A stretch of DNA of 64,000 nt from Apoderus coryli (GCA_911728435.2 OU452202.1:11821135-11885134); one strand, 5' to 3'; shown: positions 12,200-24,769, numbered from the stretch's first letter. The notes: generated from the sequence alone by a model not told the origin. Numbers and translations are program-made.

Positions 12200-12490
12200 T
12201 TGGTGTGACTATTGATATTGACAATATAACCCATACCTCTCTTCGTGCAATTGGCTTTATCTTTCAATCTACTAGTGGGTTTGAAAAATTCGAATTGCCT
12301 TATTGAATTGTATTGCATTTAAGCTATATTGCATTGGTTCGACCTAAGCTGGAGTACGCATCAGTATTTGGTCTCCGATATATCAAATACATATCAACAA
12401 GTTGGAATGCGTGCAATGCAAATTTCTTAAACATCTGGCTTTTAAAATCGATGGTCGCTTTCCATCACGTCGTACTGATTATTTACTCAT
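12200..12490 (+). pseudogene. LINE ORF2 C-terminal fragment, part 1
   Basis: The frames read SLRAIGFIFQSTSGFEKFE, then YIALVRPKLEYASV, then after a frameshift NKLECVQCKFLKHLAFKIDG. This is the post-RT thumb region shared by jockey/CR1-like ORF2 proteins (LVRPxLEYASVxW and IQxKFLxxLxxK). It continues after an insertion at about 12955, where the ORF2 tail resumes. Confidence 0.7.
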
Positions 12491-12491
12491 A

Positions 12492-12954
12492 TTAAATAAT
12501 AATAATAATAAATGTCTTTATTTCTAACGACTTCCACAAGCATTACATATTCAAAATATAAAATAAAACAAAATATGCATCTTTGACGAAAGGTGCCAGA
12601 AATAGGCGAAGTTCATAACGAGTGTGTTCTACCACTTAACCCAAATATATGACCTACAAAATGAAATGAACAGAAACAAGTACTATATGTATAGGTACTT
12701 ATAAAAGATATAGACATAGGAAAAATTAGGAAAACAAAAGAAAAAAAAATAATTACAATATAGAGAATAATACCAAATACAAAAAAAGAAAACTTCGGGC
12801 AGCTTACAGTTATGATTTCATAATCTAAACATCTAAACGATCTCACTGGCTGGACAACATCAGCCTCTTTAAATTTGTCTTGAAGTTAGTAATATTCATG
12901 TTTTTAAATTCATTCATTAAATCGATTTCACTTTACATCATTGGAATCTGGCAG
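12492..12954 (-). mobile_element. inserted LINE 3' tail ending in (AAT)n
   Basis: An AATAATAATAATAA run followed by ATGTCTTTATTTC splits the plus-strand LINE relic on either side. The same kind of minus-strand terminus occurs at 1743 and 35966. No conserved coding tail is readable in this copy. It is younger than the LINE it interrupts. Confidence 0.5.
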
Positions 12955-13165
12955 AATTTTAGCATATCAGCTTCTTCTTTTTAAATTGATTAACGGCCTG
13001 ATTGATTGTCCCTACTTGTTGAAACAGATTAATTGAGAAATTCTCAAGTACATTCTACTTACGAGGAGAGCACCTATAACGAAGGCCTCCAGTTTGTGTA
13101 ATCACTATAATTTTCACAAGAACATGAATTATTTTGGCGAAAAATTGAATACATTTAAGACCATG
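12955..13165 (+). pseudogene. LINE ORF2 C-terminal fragment, part 2
   Basis: Reads LLFKLINGLIDCPYLLKQIN, then a frameshift, then LRRAPITKASSLCNHYN, the usual end of the same ORF2 type as 12200-12490 (xxLxNGxIDxPxLLxxI and a late R/N/Y-rich block). Together the two parts form one old LINE copy interrupted by 12492-12954. Confidence 0.6.
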
Positions 13166-14180
13166 TTTCAATTATTATTATGTCTTATTTTTAGTTGTAC
13201 TTTTATGTCAATGTGTAATTTGGTTTAGTTTATACCTGTTAGGCAAATAAAGCGGCATCCACCTCGAGAACATGATTTGTCAACCTTCATACGCTTGCTA
13301 TAACTCTCTTCAACGCAAGCCTTGAGCCAGCTCACAATAATTGAATTGCAGATTTCACAAGATAGCTCAAAATATTTTTTGACGAAAATATATTTACCAA
13401 ATACTGAAATTGAGCAAACTGTTTCACACTGTATACCCATACCGACCAACCAACCTACTTGAAGTAATGTAGCTAGAGGTCCTTTATCCATTATAATGTA
13501 TATGGAGGACACTTACGACGTAATAAGGCTTAAATCATAATGACATTTATGAACTACAATGTGCCTACATCTAGTGGTATTATAACGTAATAATAGAGAC
13601 AGTCAATTGTTGGAACCTACCTAGTAATATAAATGTATATTGGTGTAGTTGACCATTGGTAAATTTCGGAGCAGGTGGTTTACGGACACTATAAAGATAA
13701 CGACAAGTCGTATTCAACAATTTTGCTTATTGCATGGCCGATATCGGTAATAATGGAGTGATATTGTGGCACTAAATAATTACAGTCATTATAAAACCAA
13801 TATGTCTAAGCCTTATGAATTATTATATATGTTGAAAGCATTGGTTTTGATATCACAATATTTTGCGAAAACAATTTGATAAGAACATAATATGATTGTA
13901 TTGTATGGCTGCTTTCAATATGAGGAAGATAATATTTTGCCTATAGTTTATAGTCATATTCATTACTTACTATTGTTTAGTTAATTGATATTGCAGAGTA
14001 AATATTTGGCGGAATACGAGGATCCAGGTAAAAACATCAACGCAACTATTTCCTTCCATATCTAAACTTTAGATAGGACCCCGGTCTTTAATTAATATTT
14101 TATAAATTAATGCACGATCAAGAACTTTTTTTTTCTCAGATTCTAAATTCGCAACTTGTATACGTTCGTACTGAAAATAA
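13166..14180. other. non-coding sequence
   Basis: Presumed intron or flank of robo. A cysteine-bearing 95-codon minus-strand ORF (13225-13512) is present but matches no family I recognise and has no clear exon borders. Confidence 0.4.
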
Positions 14181-14412
14181 GACTAGGGGCTAGGGGGACC
14201 GAATTTACTTTGCTCACGCGATTTGTAGGATATGTAGGTTGTTTTTTAATGTCATAGGTCCTGTTATTATTTCTTATGTTGATATAATATAGTGGATATA
14301 AATTCTTGAGTTATACGATATAAATTAAGTAATTAATATAGATCTATGTTGTGATAATAGTGTAAAAGTGCCATTTTAACTTTAACATAGGATAAATTTA
14401 ATTATCCATTTC

Positions 14413-14835
14413 AGATCAGTTAAATGAAATTGCACCAACTAGGAGCTTTAAATGTGCAGCTGTATGTAATGAATGTTCACAAACTTATTATACTCGAACT
14501 TGAAAAAACACATATTGAAGTTTCATCCAGGAAAGTTAAATTATTTTGTTTAACTTTTTTTTGTTTCATTATGTATTTCAGCTAAAGTAGAGCAGCTAAC
14601 TTTGCCAAAAGTGTACCTGTACCAATGTAAATATTGCAAAAAAAAAATTCACACAAAATACAATACAACAGTCACCTAAAAATTCATCTAGATGAAGAAA
14701 AAATGACAAGCGACTTAAGTTGTTAACTTGTAGTTTGTGTAATTGTGAATTTACATCAAAATCAGTCTAGTATGATCATTTTGATCAAACCCATGACATC
14801 AAAATTATTGCTAAACCCACTTCTTGTACACAACG
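14413..14835 (+). pseudogene. decayed C2H2 zinc-finger sequence
   Basis: Three finger-like stretches are visible. FKCAAVCNECSQTYYTRT occurs at about 14446-14500. YQCKYCKKKIHTKYN with a frameshifted HLKIH occurs at about 14619-14690. LTCSLCNCEFTSKS then YDHFDQTHDI occurs at about 14730-14805. The last two fit CxxC-x12-HxxxH spacing. In-frame stops and frameshifts break them. Each block is preceded by a plausible acceptor (TTTCAG at 14409-14414 and 14575-14580), suggesting an exon-intron source gene or captured exons. The sequence lies entirely between the outer inverted termini. Confidence 0.55.
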
Positions 14836-14886
14836 CTTATACAAGTATACAAAAATAAAAAAAAGAAAAGAAATCACATATATACG

Positions 14887-16437
14887 GGTCTGGTAAAGTT
14901 GGGGACCCACGGAATTTCGCAAAAAATTTTTTTTTACTTAAAAGCTCTATTGTAATAGAATACTTTTTCAAAAAAAAATTTATGGATAAAGCACATTTGA
15001 AAGAAAAAAATGGTTTTAAAAGTTGAATAAAACAAGACGTTTACGCAACGCAGTAGTAAAAATACGCTAATATCATCACACAGTATTTACAGTGTTGCCA
15101 AGTAATTTTATTTTCACTGAGTTTTAAATGTTCTGCATTAGTATTGTCTAATCGTACTTTATAAAAAATTTTTTTTGTGTCTTAAAAAATATCTGTTTCA
15201 CCACCTATAAATATTTAAATGGTCAAACTAATACCTTAACTAAAACAAACCCAACTACCCCAACCCAACATAATTCACCCACATTAACCTAACTACCTAA
15301 CCCAATCTAATCAAACTAACCTAACCCTAACCAACCCAATCTAATCACACTATCCCAAACTAACCTAATCTAACCAACCTACCTCAATATAAGCACACTA
15401 CCATAAAGTAACTCAAATTAACCCAATATAACTCACCCAAACTAACCTAACTACCTAACCCAACCCAATCTAACGGAACTACCCCACTATAACTCACCCA
15501 AACTAACCTAACTACCCAACCCAACAAACGAATCTACCCCAATATAACTCACCCAAACCAATCTAACCCAACCCAAACTCGTGAAACGACCCCAATAGAA
15601 CTCAGCCAAACTAACCTAACCCAACCCAAACTCGTGAAACGACCCCAATAGAACTCAGCCAAACTAACCTAACCCAACCCAAACTCGTGAAACGACCCCA
15701 ATAGAACTCAGCCAAACTAACCCAACTACCCAACCCAACAAACGAAACTACCCCAATTTAACTCACCCAAACTAACCTAACTACCTAAACCAACCCAATC
15801 TAACGGAACTACCCCAATATAACTCACCCAAACTAACCTAACTACCCAACCCAAGTAACAAAACTATCCAGCCCAACTATACTATTAATTTTAAACTAAG
15901 TAATCAGAGCGAATCCAAACTTAAACTACTTTCACTATAATCGCTAGAAGCAAATAAAACTCTAACTACTAACTTCTAACTTGTCTTAACTGGCAGAAAA
16001 ATAATTTTTGCGCAAAAAAACATTTGAACGAGTCGAATATATATGGCAACATCGCATATAACCTCTATATTCTTGTTTGGTAGAATTGGTAAATGTAAAT
16101 AAACTTGTAACACAGTAACCCTATCTTAATATTTTAGCAAATTTATTTTAATTAAAAAAGGGGTTTAATGTGGTCTGTGTGTCTTCAGTAGGAATTCTGT
16201 GGGTCATCAAGGTTACTAAATAGAAGAATACCCCATAAATAGTTTATATAATTAGCGGGTTATGGCGTTTTTTGTTCCAAAAGAAGCGAGGCATTTTAGA
16301 TCTTTATTATTTATTTAAGAACAAAAAACTGTATGATCCATTGATTTTTTGGTTTAATTCATCTCTATTTAAGGTAAGCTCTATAAAAAGTTAAGAAAAA
16401 GTGTCAAATTCTGTGGGTCCCCAAGTTTACCAGAACC
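14887..16437. mobile_element. nested TIR element, 1.55 kb
   Basis: The first 31 bases (GGTCTGGTAAAGTTGGGGAC, continuing CCACGGAATTT) occur inverted at 16406-16437 with one indel and two changes. A partial further copy of the terminus (AATTCTGTGGGTCATCAAGG) lies at 16193-16212. The middle is taken up by the degenerate CCTAA/CCCAA-type array. There is no coding sequence, so it is non-autonomous. Confidence 0.6.
15222..15870. repeat. degenerate CCTAA/CCCAA minisatellite with 53-bp units
   Basis: Short words such as CTAACCTAACTACC and CCCAACCCAA recur throughout, arranged in higher-order units that alternate with AACTCACCCAAACTAACC. Three consecutive copies of one unit start at 15575, 15628 and 15681 and are 53 bp apart with no visible change, which indicates recent amplification. 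The strand composition is strongly asymmetric (A and C, almost no G). It resembles, but is not, a pure insect telomere repeat (CCTAA)n. Confidence 0.8.
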
Positions 16438-16740
16438 TAACTCGGATATTATTGCACCTATCCATAAAATACCTACATACTAACAATAATAAGGATATTT
16501 TACAAAATTTGTTCGGTACCTACTTTTAATTTTATTCACAATTTCAAACTTTACCATTCCCGATACAAAATTTGTTAGCTCCTAGTTTTTATCTTATTTC
16601 ACAATTTCAAACTTATGATACTTATCCCGCCATATGTATTACGCATGCGGGAATCGCGTGAGCAAAGTAAATTCGGTCCCCCTAGCCGCTAGTGAAAAAC
16701 AAGTAGCTATTATGTTACTAAATGTTATCTTTTGTTTCAG

Positions 16741-19700
16741 TTTTACGCGAGGATTTTCGCTTCGAACCGCAAAGCACACAAGTAGCTACTAGCGAAGATA
16801 TTGTACTAGAGTGCTCTCCACCAAAAGGTAGTCCAGAACCTCAAGTATTTTGGCGAAAAGATGGTCAAACTTTGGAAATGAATGGACGGTACAAATTTGT
16901 AGATGGTTACAATTTAGCTATTACGGACACTAGAGTATCAGACGATGGAAAATATCAATGTGTTGCAAAAAATACAGCAGGAATTCGAGAATCCGCTGTA
17001 GCTATATTAAAAGTTTATGGTAAGAATACTTTGAGCTAAAAACATTTTACTGGAGAGACAACAAATTGAATATTCTAATTAATTAAGTAATTTATTTTTC
17101 AGTCAAACCTTTCATGATCCGTCCACCAGAAGACATCCTAGCCTTGGTTGGAAGTACGGTTGAGTTTTCTTGTACTGTAGGTGGCGACCCTGTTCCAGAT
17201 GTTCTGTGGCGCCGAAATGCTCCAGGTGGAACAATTCCATTAGGGAGAGTTCGAGTACTAGAGGATCGTACGTTAAGATTGGAATCGATAGTACTTTCAG
17301 ATCAAGGTCGATATACTTGTGATGCAGACAACTTTGCTGGAGCAATTTCTGCATCTGCATTTTTGACTGTGCATGCACCTCCATCATTTACTACTCGACC
17401 GCTAGCAGAAACAATTGAGGCTGGACAAGAAGTTAGTTTTCACTGTAACGTTAATGGTAGTCCTAAGCCTTTTATATTTTGGTCATTCGAAGGCAACAGA
17501 ACTTTGGTCTATCCAGGATCATCTGTGGGTAATTTCGAGGCGTATACGTCCCCTAAAGGCCACTCAACATTGATATTAAAAAATGCACAGGTACATCACT
17601 CTGGTACTGTAGTCATTTGCTCAGCAGTTAATGCAGCAGGTAGTGCTTCAACTAGAACAAGACTTACTGTAACATCGAAAGAAGATCGGCCACCCCCTGT
17701 TATCACGCGTGGACCTTCTAATCAAACACTGCCAGTTCACTCTGTTGCGTATCTGATGTGTGAAGCCACTAGCAGTCCAAAACCTGTAGTTTCATGGTAC
17801 AAAGATAATATGCCTCTAAATTCTTCGGACAGAGTCAATATTACGAATCCACTTCAAATTGAAATTTATGATTTACGAAAAGAAGATTCTGGTTCGTATA
17901 CTTGCGTAGCTTCATCTAAGGCTGGTAGGGCAAGTTGGACTGGTCACTTACTAGTAGAAAATCCAAAAAATCCGAATATAAACTTCTTTAAGGCACCAGA
18001 ACTTGTAATGTTACCCGGACCACCAAGCAGGCCGCATGCATTAAACAAATCTGAGGGAAGCGTTACAATAACTTGGAGTCAAAATAATAAAATCGGTTCG
18101 TCGAGTCTTCTAGGATATCAAGTAGAACTATTTGGGCGTGAAGCAAATATTACACCAACCTGGACTATTGTCGCCAGAAGAGTTCCAGGTCCAACGTACA
18201 CACAACATTTATTATCTCCTGGAGTCCCATATACTTTTTTAGTTAGAGCTGAAAACGCACATGGGTTGGGTCCACCATCTCAGATGTCAGAAGCGATAAT
18301 TGTGGGCCAAGATTCTTCACAAAATTGGGGAAATCCTGAAGTGACCATTTTGAGTGAAGCTAGAGCTAATTTGATAACAAACAACAATGTTATAAAACTC
18401 ACGGATGCCATACCAGCTAGTTCAACCTCCGTAAAGCTTATGTGGGATGTATCAGACTCCACATATGTTGAAGGGCTCTACATCTATTTTATAGCTGTCG
18501 AAGGAAATGTGGAACAACCAAAGTCGTTTAGTATGTTAACTGTTCTGCATACTGGCAGCTCTTCGAGTTTCTTAGTAACTAACTTAGGAAAATATTGTAA
18601 ATATGAATTCTTCCTAATACCGTTTTACAAAACGGTTGAAGGGCATCCATCAAATTCAAAGACTGTAAAAACATTGGAAGATGGTAAGGAATCTTTGTTT
18701 TTTATTTTTATAATCTTTGTAGTAATGAGAATTTCCATTTCAGTTCCTAAAGATCCTCCTACAAATATGGAAGCGTTACTTCTCAATGCTACAGCTGTAT
18801 ACCTGAAGTGGAAACCACCAGTTCAAGGTTCTTTGAACGGCGAACTGCAAGGTTACAAAGTTGAGGTTAGAACAAACAGTTCGGAAAAACCCAACATTAT
18901 TTCGGCTGGACCGATCTCAACTTTGGTCTTGGGCAATCTGACTTCTGGAATTCCCTATTACGTACGGGTTGCAGCTGCTACAAGGTCAGGAGTCGGTCCA
19001 TATAGCCCGGCAGCAACTTTACGGCTTGATCCTGCAACGAGGACTACCGATAATACTGACCAGGGGTAAGCATTAGTATTTCCTAATCTTGAGTTTTAGA
19101 ATCGTCCCGTCAATTTAGATTTTGAAAAAAGTTTAAGTTAATTGACAATCACTTCCCGAAAGCTTTGCAAGTTCTTTTTCAAATTGTTTGTAAAAACTTT
19201 TTACCAAAGAGTCTTATTGCAAATACAAAAATATATTGGGGATATTATGTGAGTAAACTTTTTGATTAATAATAATAATTTGTGTTACAGGCCAATCGGA
19301 GTTGATCTGCATTCAGGTGATTTTATTACTGAGACTTGGTTCATGGCTCTTCTAATCAGTATGGTGATAGTAATGGTAGTACTCTTCGGTGCTATGTTTT
19401 TTGTACGACATAGACAAATGTCTTCCAAGAAAACCTTAACACCAAGTCGTTCAAATGGTGGAGTATTAACAACTCCACTCCCATGTAAGCAAGAGGTACC
19501 TCTTTGGTTGGACAAAGATGCACTTCCAGATTACAGTAGTAGTTTACCCGAGTATTCTAAGCTTGGTTGTCGAGAATATAATAATAGAGAATACACAACA
19601 AATGGTACCGTACCTCTAACAAATGGTATGCTGCATTCTAATGGAATAAATGTTCATCCAAACCCGTTGCATCAAAAGGAGTATAGCCGACCAGATAATT

Positions 19701-22076
19701 TGCATTACGGTAGTGAAAATGGCTATCAAATGGGCAGAAAATACAAGGACTATACTTCGATGCAGGTGCAAGAATATGCTAGTCCTAATATTGATGGAAA
19801 TCGTGTGTCGCAAATTGCTGATTATGCCGAAGTTGATGCTAGTTTGCTTGCAAATGATGGAGGGAATATTTCGCCCGCTCCGTATGCAACTACTACGCTG
19901 GTAGCGGGAGGCAGAAGAGTGGTAAGTAAACTAAATATACGATTAATACGAGTAATACCTTATAGCATAGATATTGGTTTATCTATGCTTATAGTAATAC
20001 GCAGGTTGTACTGAAAATTCTTGCAAACTATATGAATAAAATATAATATTAAAACATAATTGTATTCGTTTTGTACTTTCCTATAAGTTCGATAGATATA
20101 TATTTGTGTTTAATACTCTCTATGTGATGATGCAAGGCAATGTTATCCCGTGGAGGTTGTGAACAAGCCTTTATTCCAACCACATTGGGTAAACAAACTG
20201 TGCAATATGATCCTCTAAAGAAACTGCTGTACTAGGTTCGTTTTTGCGAGACAAAAACATGGAATAATTATTGTTTACCAACACTTCGAGACTGCTGCTT
20301 TCACTGGATTGGACTCAGTTTTAAAATGAGTCACCATCAGCGTTATTGATCTACCACAGTCATATAAGTATTTGGTGATTTTGTTGCCACCATTCAATGC
20401 AATGCGCCTTCTGTCAATTTATGGGAAATTCAACGACAACAAATTTTCCTGACTCTAAGATTGTGCAAGATCTTTATAATTGCATCTTCAAGACACACCC
20501 AATGTTGCATGGTGATTTTTCTCAATTATCCATCCAACAGCAGTAATATTTTCAACAGTAAGGTCAGACGACCTTGCGTTACGCTTTCAAATTCATTATA
20601 CCAGCCATCAACATCAAATCTAAGCAGGTTTCATCAATAAATGCAGTAGGAAGTCTGTCAATGTATAAAATTGCCCCTCCCTATCAAATGATGTCAGAGA
20701 AAGCAAGAGTCACAACTTTGAGAGTAGATATAGCAAATTAAACTCTCCTTTCGATCGCACAGGATCTTTTCTGATACAGTCATATTTGTATTTCACCCTA
20801 AATCCAAATATTTTTGTTATTATACTACCTTGAAATATCGTAAACATAATTGTTATACTACTTACTGTATAGGTATACTGTGTCTACAAAACAAGTGCCA
20901 TTATGATTATTATTTTATTTATTTCTAGTAAGAAATGTCAGTCCGAGTCCCGTCTATTGTAATACTCACTCACAGCAAACTAAAAACTAGAGACTCCGTG
21001 GGGTCATCACGCTGTGACAGCCCCCTCTTTCTCTATTGTTCTTTCACAGAAACATAGGATATGTTTCGTAGAATCGCCACATGCGATTTCCTTGGCAACA
21101 AACAAAACATGTCTTGACAAGCATCTTGGCGTTTATCCTACTGTCGATTTTCGGAAATCGATAGCTGTCGACTTCACGTTTCTTAATTTAATTATAGGCA
21201 TACATAATATGAGTCTTACCTACATAAGTATCGATATTCTAATAAAAGATTCCATTTTAATCGCCAAAACAACGATTTACTTCAATTAGTTTACCATTTA
21301 TTGTTATTTTAGTGCTTCTAAATATATTTTTTCTATTTTATTACTGTGAACAATCCGAGATTGTCAATGGACATTGACTCGCTCAATTTATGTTGTCTAT
21401 TATCTAATGGGACCATGAAGTCTTCCAAACAATCAAACTCAATTTCGCTCTCATCCAAGTAAAAAATATATATTAGGCGGTATATTATATGGGTTCTGAT
21501 TCAAAGAGATTAATTTGCAGTTCCCTCTATGGGTGCTAATTGTTTCATTCTCCCCTATAAATGATAGGCTCGATTCCAAACTATACTATGTATTTTAGAT
21601 ACAACTGGTTGTCGGGATAAATTCTTCTGTCTTGGATGACTAAAGCTGGAACGGACTCTCTAAAATTATGACATTTTACATTTTAGTAAACAAAAAATGC
21701 AATGTTTAATGTATTGAAACTGATATTAAAATAATTTCTGCTACAGATATGGACTAACGTTAATTCAGCAAACAACACGGACGACGAATCTCCATATCCC
21801 GCCTCAAATGGCGGTTACTATAATCGCAAAGTCTATTCAGACTCCTACTTTGCACCGACATACACATTGCGACGAAATAAAAAGACTGCGCGCAAATACT
21901 CACAAGAAAATCCACCAGACCTTGTATCGCCTACATCAGCCAACCAGCCAGTGTATGCTAGAGTAGGGCCACCAGGACTGTCGTGGAGGAACGGAGCACC
22001 ATCATTAAGTAGTTTTACACCGCCAAAACAAGTGTATCACGGCTCGTCAAAAAGTGAACCTGGTAATATGTTGTAA
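16741..22076 (+). CDS. robo2: Roundabout (Robo2/3-type) axon guidance receptor, exons Ig2 to C-terminus
   Basis: Slit receptor of the neuronal plasma membrane. Exons (all borders GT-AG and in phase): 16741-17019, 17103-18683, 18744-19065, 19291-19921, 21747-22076, giving about 1047 residues. The first exon is Ig2 (LREDFRFEPQ start, paired Cys). The second holds Ig3, Ig4, Ig5 and FN3-1 and FN3-2; the third holds FN3-3. The fourth has the transmembrane helix (WFMALLISMVIVMVVLFGAM, near 19339), the CC0 motif (DYAEVD, near 19820) and the CC1 motif (PYATTTLV). The last exon has no LPPPP CC2 motif or CC3, which fits insect Robo2/3 rather than Robo1. Signal peptide and Ig1 exons are upstream of the window or in unrecognised exons. 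The stop at 22074 gives a tail shorter than I would expect; a possible donor (CTG/GTAATA, 22062) could extend it. Paralogue assignment is inferred; that it is a Robo is firm. Confidence 0.93.
19922..21746. other. last robo intron (1.8 kb)
   Basis: Runs from GTAAGT to CTACAG. Segment 20100-20780 is less AT-rich than its surroundings and looks like a decayed mobile-element body, but neither strand gives a transposase signature I can name. Nothing else is recognised. Confidence 0.5.
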
Positions 22077-24280
22077 ATTTTTCTATGACTGATGTACTGT
22101 AATTTTCATTTATTATATCTTTTTAAGTTTTTAATTGTAACAATGATATGTAAACGGGTGATAAATAAGTATGACCGATTTGGTTTTAATGTAATAATAA
22201 TTTAGGTTGAAACTGATTTGAATATCTATAATTAAAGAATAATCTGTCCATTCATACGTTTTTAATTATTGTCTAAGAAAATTAGAGTTTATCCATTGAG
22301 AATAGGCTGGAGTCCTTTCATCAAAGGGAGGAAATCTGTATTTCCAATAAACCAAAGCAGCGTCTTCAAAGGATTATTTCACTAAAATGTCAAAAGCTAA
22401 TATCTATTCAATTAATAATATCATTTTGCATTTAACGGTATCTACGAGATTTTAGATACAGTGTGAGGAAATCTTCAAAAATCTCCATGTGGTATGTCAG
22501 GCTACAATACAAAAACCAACCTACGCGTTATACTTTCACTTTAACCCTTTATCCGGCAACGCAAATGTCTTTTCTGGCTCATGTAAGCATAACTTATTAT
22601 TGACGGGCAATCCGACGAGATGATATTATAAGAGGAGAAGCTTTGAAGTTAGTAGTAATGAGAAAAATGTAATTCTCCAAAAGGAGAGTCCCGGGGGCAA
22701 TCTGACAATATCACAGTTTCTAAATATTCGATGTCCAATGATGGTAAACTGACATATCTTGAGTTATCCCGTTTCAAAAAAAATGAATGTTTATGTAGCA
22801 AAACCATAACCTGTTGTATAAAGGCCTAAGCATTATTTTCCGTCAAAATACCGCCAAATGCTGCAGATTTTATCTCATCTACATTGACAGAAATATGTAT
22901 TTACATACTATGAATAAAACATACTTACATAGCCTCTTATGTTAGTCATGTCGTTCAGTTGTTTCATCAAATCCACTAAAGCTTTTTTCAAATTAGCATT
23001 AGAATTTCAAAAATGAAATGCTAGTTTGTTTAACTTGTGCTGGACAGGAACATAGTAGTAGGACCCATTCATTTCAGACGGTTCTTTTTTACTCTGAGAA
23101 TCTACAGTATAGTATAGCCCCAGTCCAAAGTATTCGACATTAATACGTGGCTGGCTCTATAAAGCCTCCTAATACCTAATATCACCAGTGTCAATACCGC
23201 TCATAATGAAACAAGGTTATAATTTGTTACTCAAAAATCATTGCTTAAGACCAATATAAATAATTATTCAGAATTCCATATTATAATAGGTAAACTCTAA
23301 TAATACATGAATGGGGTTTTAAAATCTCATGTCCTGTAAAGTTAAGCTTTTGGCAGTATATGTTAAAATTATATTTTAGACAAAAAAACTATATTATTAT
23401 AGAAAGTAACGGTGTATAATAATACCTACTGTAATGACTAATAAAACTTTTAAAAAATATTTAAAATACTCATACCTACTAATAATTATATGGCAAGTGA
23501 GTGGCTATAATTACCTACTTAACCTTATCAAGCTATTTGTGTTCCAATTATTAGTATTTTGTACTTACTAATCTTTATCTATTTTTATTTTATAGAAATG
23601 GCTTTCCATGAATTTTTATTTTTTCTTTCTGGTATATTGAGGAAAATAAATACGTGTAATTATATTTTCCTTAATTTATTATTATTATTAAATAATATTT
23701 GAATAACTACATATTAAAACGTCTTAAAGCTGTATTAACACCTGCAGATGTCCATAAGACATCTTTAAGACATTTTATGTTACAAAACACGCCTTTGCGA
23801 CATCTCTTTACAGACATTATCGTTGAGAATTCACTTAGATGTGTCTTAAATGACTTAAAGACAATAAAATAGAAGACAAGATTCCTTTTTAAAACTAACA
23901 AAGTTAATATTTAATTACACACATTTTTCTTAGCCAGTAGTTAAGTGTGGATATTTCCGTTTCTTTCTGGGCGTTAAACCGACGTTGAATTATTTCGATT
24001 TCGAATTTATGAGTAGAATACCATGAGAATGCTAGGTAATAGATGAGTTCTAGTTTCAATCTGACATTGTATTAGACAGCAATACTATCAAAGCCATTGC
24101 AATTACGCATATATGTATGGCTTCATAAGAAGCCATACATATGAGAATGTTTTACGTTGAATTTCAAAAATTGTGTACGGTTATGTTACAAACTAAAGCA
24201 TTGGCATTTTCTAATTAATTTGTTATTTTCACACTACACGGTATCTAATAGCGCTGTAATTTAATGCAATCCGTTATTGT
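22077..24280. other. robo 3' flank, no gene
   Basis: Very AT-rich and likely 3' UTR in part. Short inverted words around GTCTTAAAG and CTTTAAGAC occur at 23710-23870. No conserved ORF. Confidence 0.4.
24111..24142. repeat. 14-bp perfect stem, 4-nt loop
   Basis: ATATGTATGGCTTC (24111-24124) pairs with GAAGCCATACATAT (24129-24142) around ATAA. It is an isolated hairpin of unknown role. Confidence 0.6.
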
Positions 24281-24289
24281 GTTTATGGC

Positions 24290-24480
24290 AGTAAAAATGT
24301 TCAGACCAATCACAGACAACAAACTACGTTCCAATAAAGATTGATCCAAGTCATTGAAAACTAGAAGAAATGATAACGGACCTAAATCATAGCCTTGGGG
24401 AACTCCCGAGGTTGCTGAATGAACATAGGATTTGAATCCGATATAAACGACATATTTCTTACAATTTTTTAAACAAGAAT
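24290..24480 (-). pseudogene. LINE reverse transcriptase fragment
   Basis: The minus strand reads KKYVVYIGFKSYVHSATSGV then PQGYDLGPLSFLLVFNDL, the SGVPQGSxLGPLLFLLxxNDL block of non-LTR reverse transcriptases, with the usual Ser of PQGS changed to Tyr. The fragment ends within about 30 codons on either side. Confidence 0.75.
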
Positions 24481-24769
24481 CACAAAAACTATATCGTTAA
24501 GACCTTTGAAATATACATTCACATATAATATACCTACATCAGCCACAAGCATCTTTAAAAAATCTGTTCATGAGGCACAAAACAGAGATGAATGCTGCCT
24601 GGAAGAAACAGAAAATGTATGATTTGGTTTGTACTTAAATGCTTTCGACATAAATAAATTATGTACTTATTTAAACTACTGAACATATTGTTGTCCAGTT
24701 GAGTCGGATTAGACACAATATTTAGTATTTTATATAACAGTCCCTGAAACAACTGGCAGCTCAACAGAA

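Larger units (their letters stand above)
14181..16694. mobile_element. CACTA-like TIR element, 2.5 kb, decayed
   Basis: About 42 bp at the left end (14182-14223, ACTAGGGGCTAGGGGGACCG and on through CTCACGCGATT) is repeated inverted at 16652-16693 with one mismatch. The right terminus reads CACTAG on the minus strand, the hallmark of EnSpm/CACTA ends; the left terminus has G in place of the first C. Inside lie zinc-finger relics and a second TIR element. The right end is only about 47 bp upstream of the robo Ig2 exon, so the element sits in the preceding intron. No transposase was recognised. Confidence 0.6.

Noticed and set aside
13225..13512. 95-codon minus-strand ORF with ten or so cysteines
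   Set aside because: Composition hints at a secreted peptide, but spacing fits no family I know, the start is not a signal peptide, and no flanking exon or promoter is seen.
15222..15870. Chromosome end or genuine telomere repeat
   Set aside because: The words are degenerate, mixed CCTAA/CCCAA with 53-bp higher-order units, and unique genes lie on both sides.
17112..17387. 91-codon ORF antisense to robo
   Set aside because: It is the shadow of the Ig3 coding sequence on the opposite strand.
20100..20780. Transposase gene in the last robo intron
   Set aside because: Words such as AFIDETCLDL on the minus strand recall a DDE block, but surrounding frames give no consistent family match.
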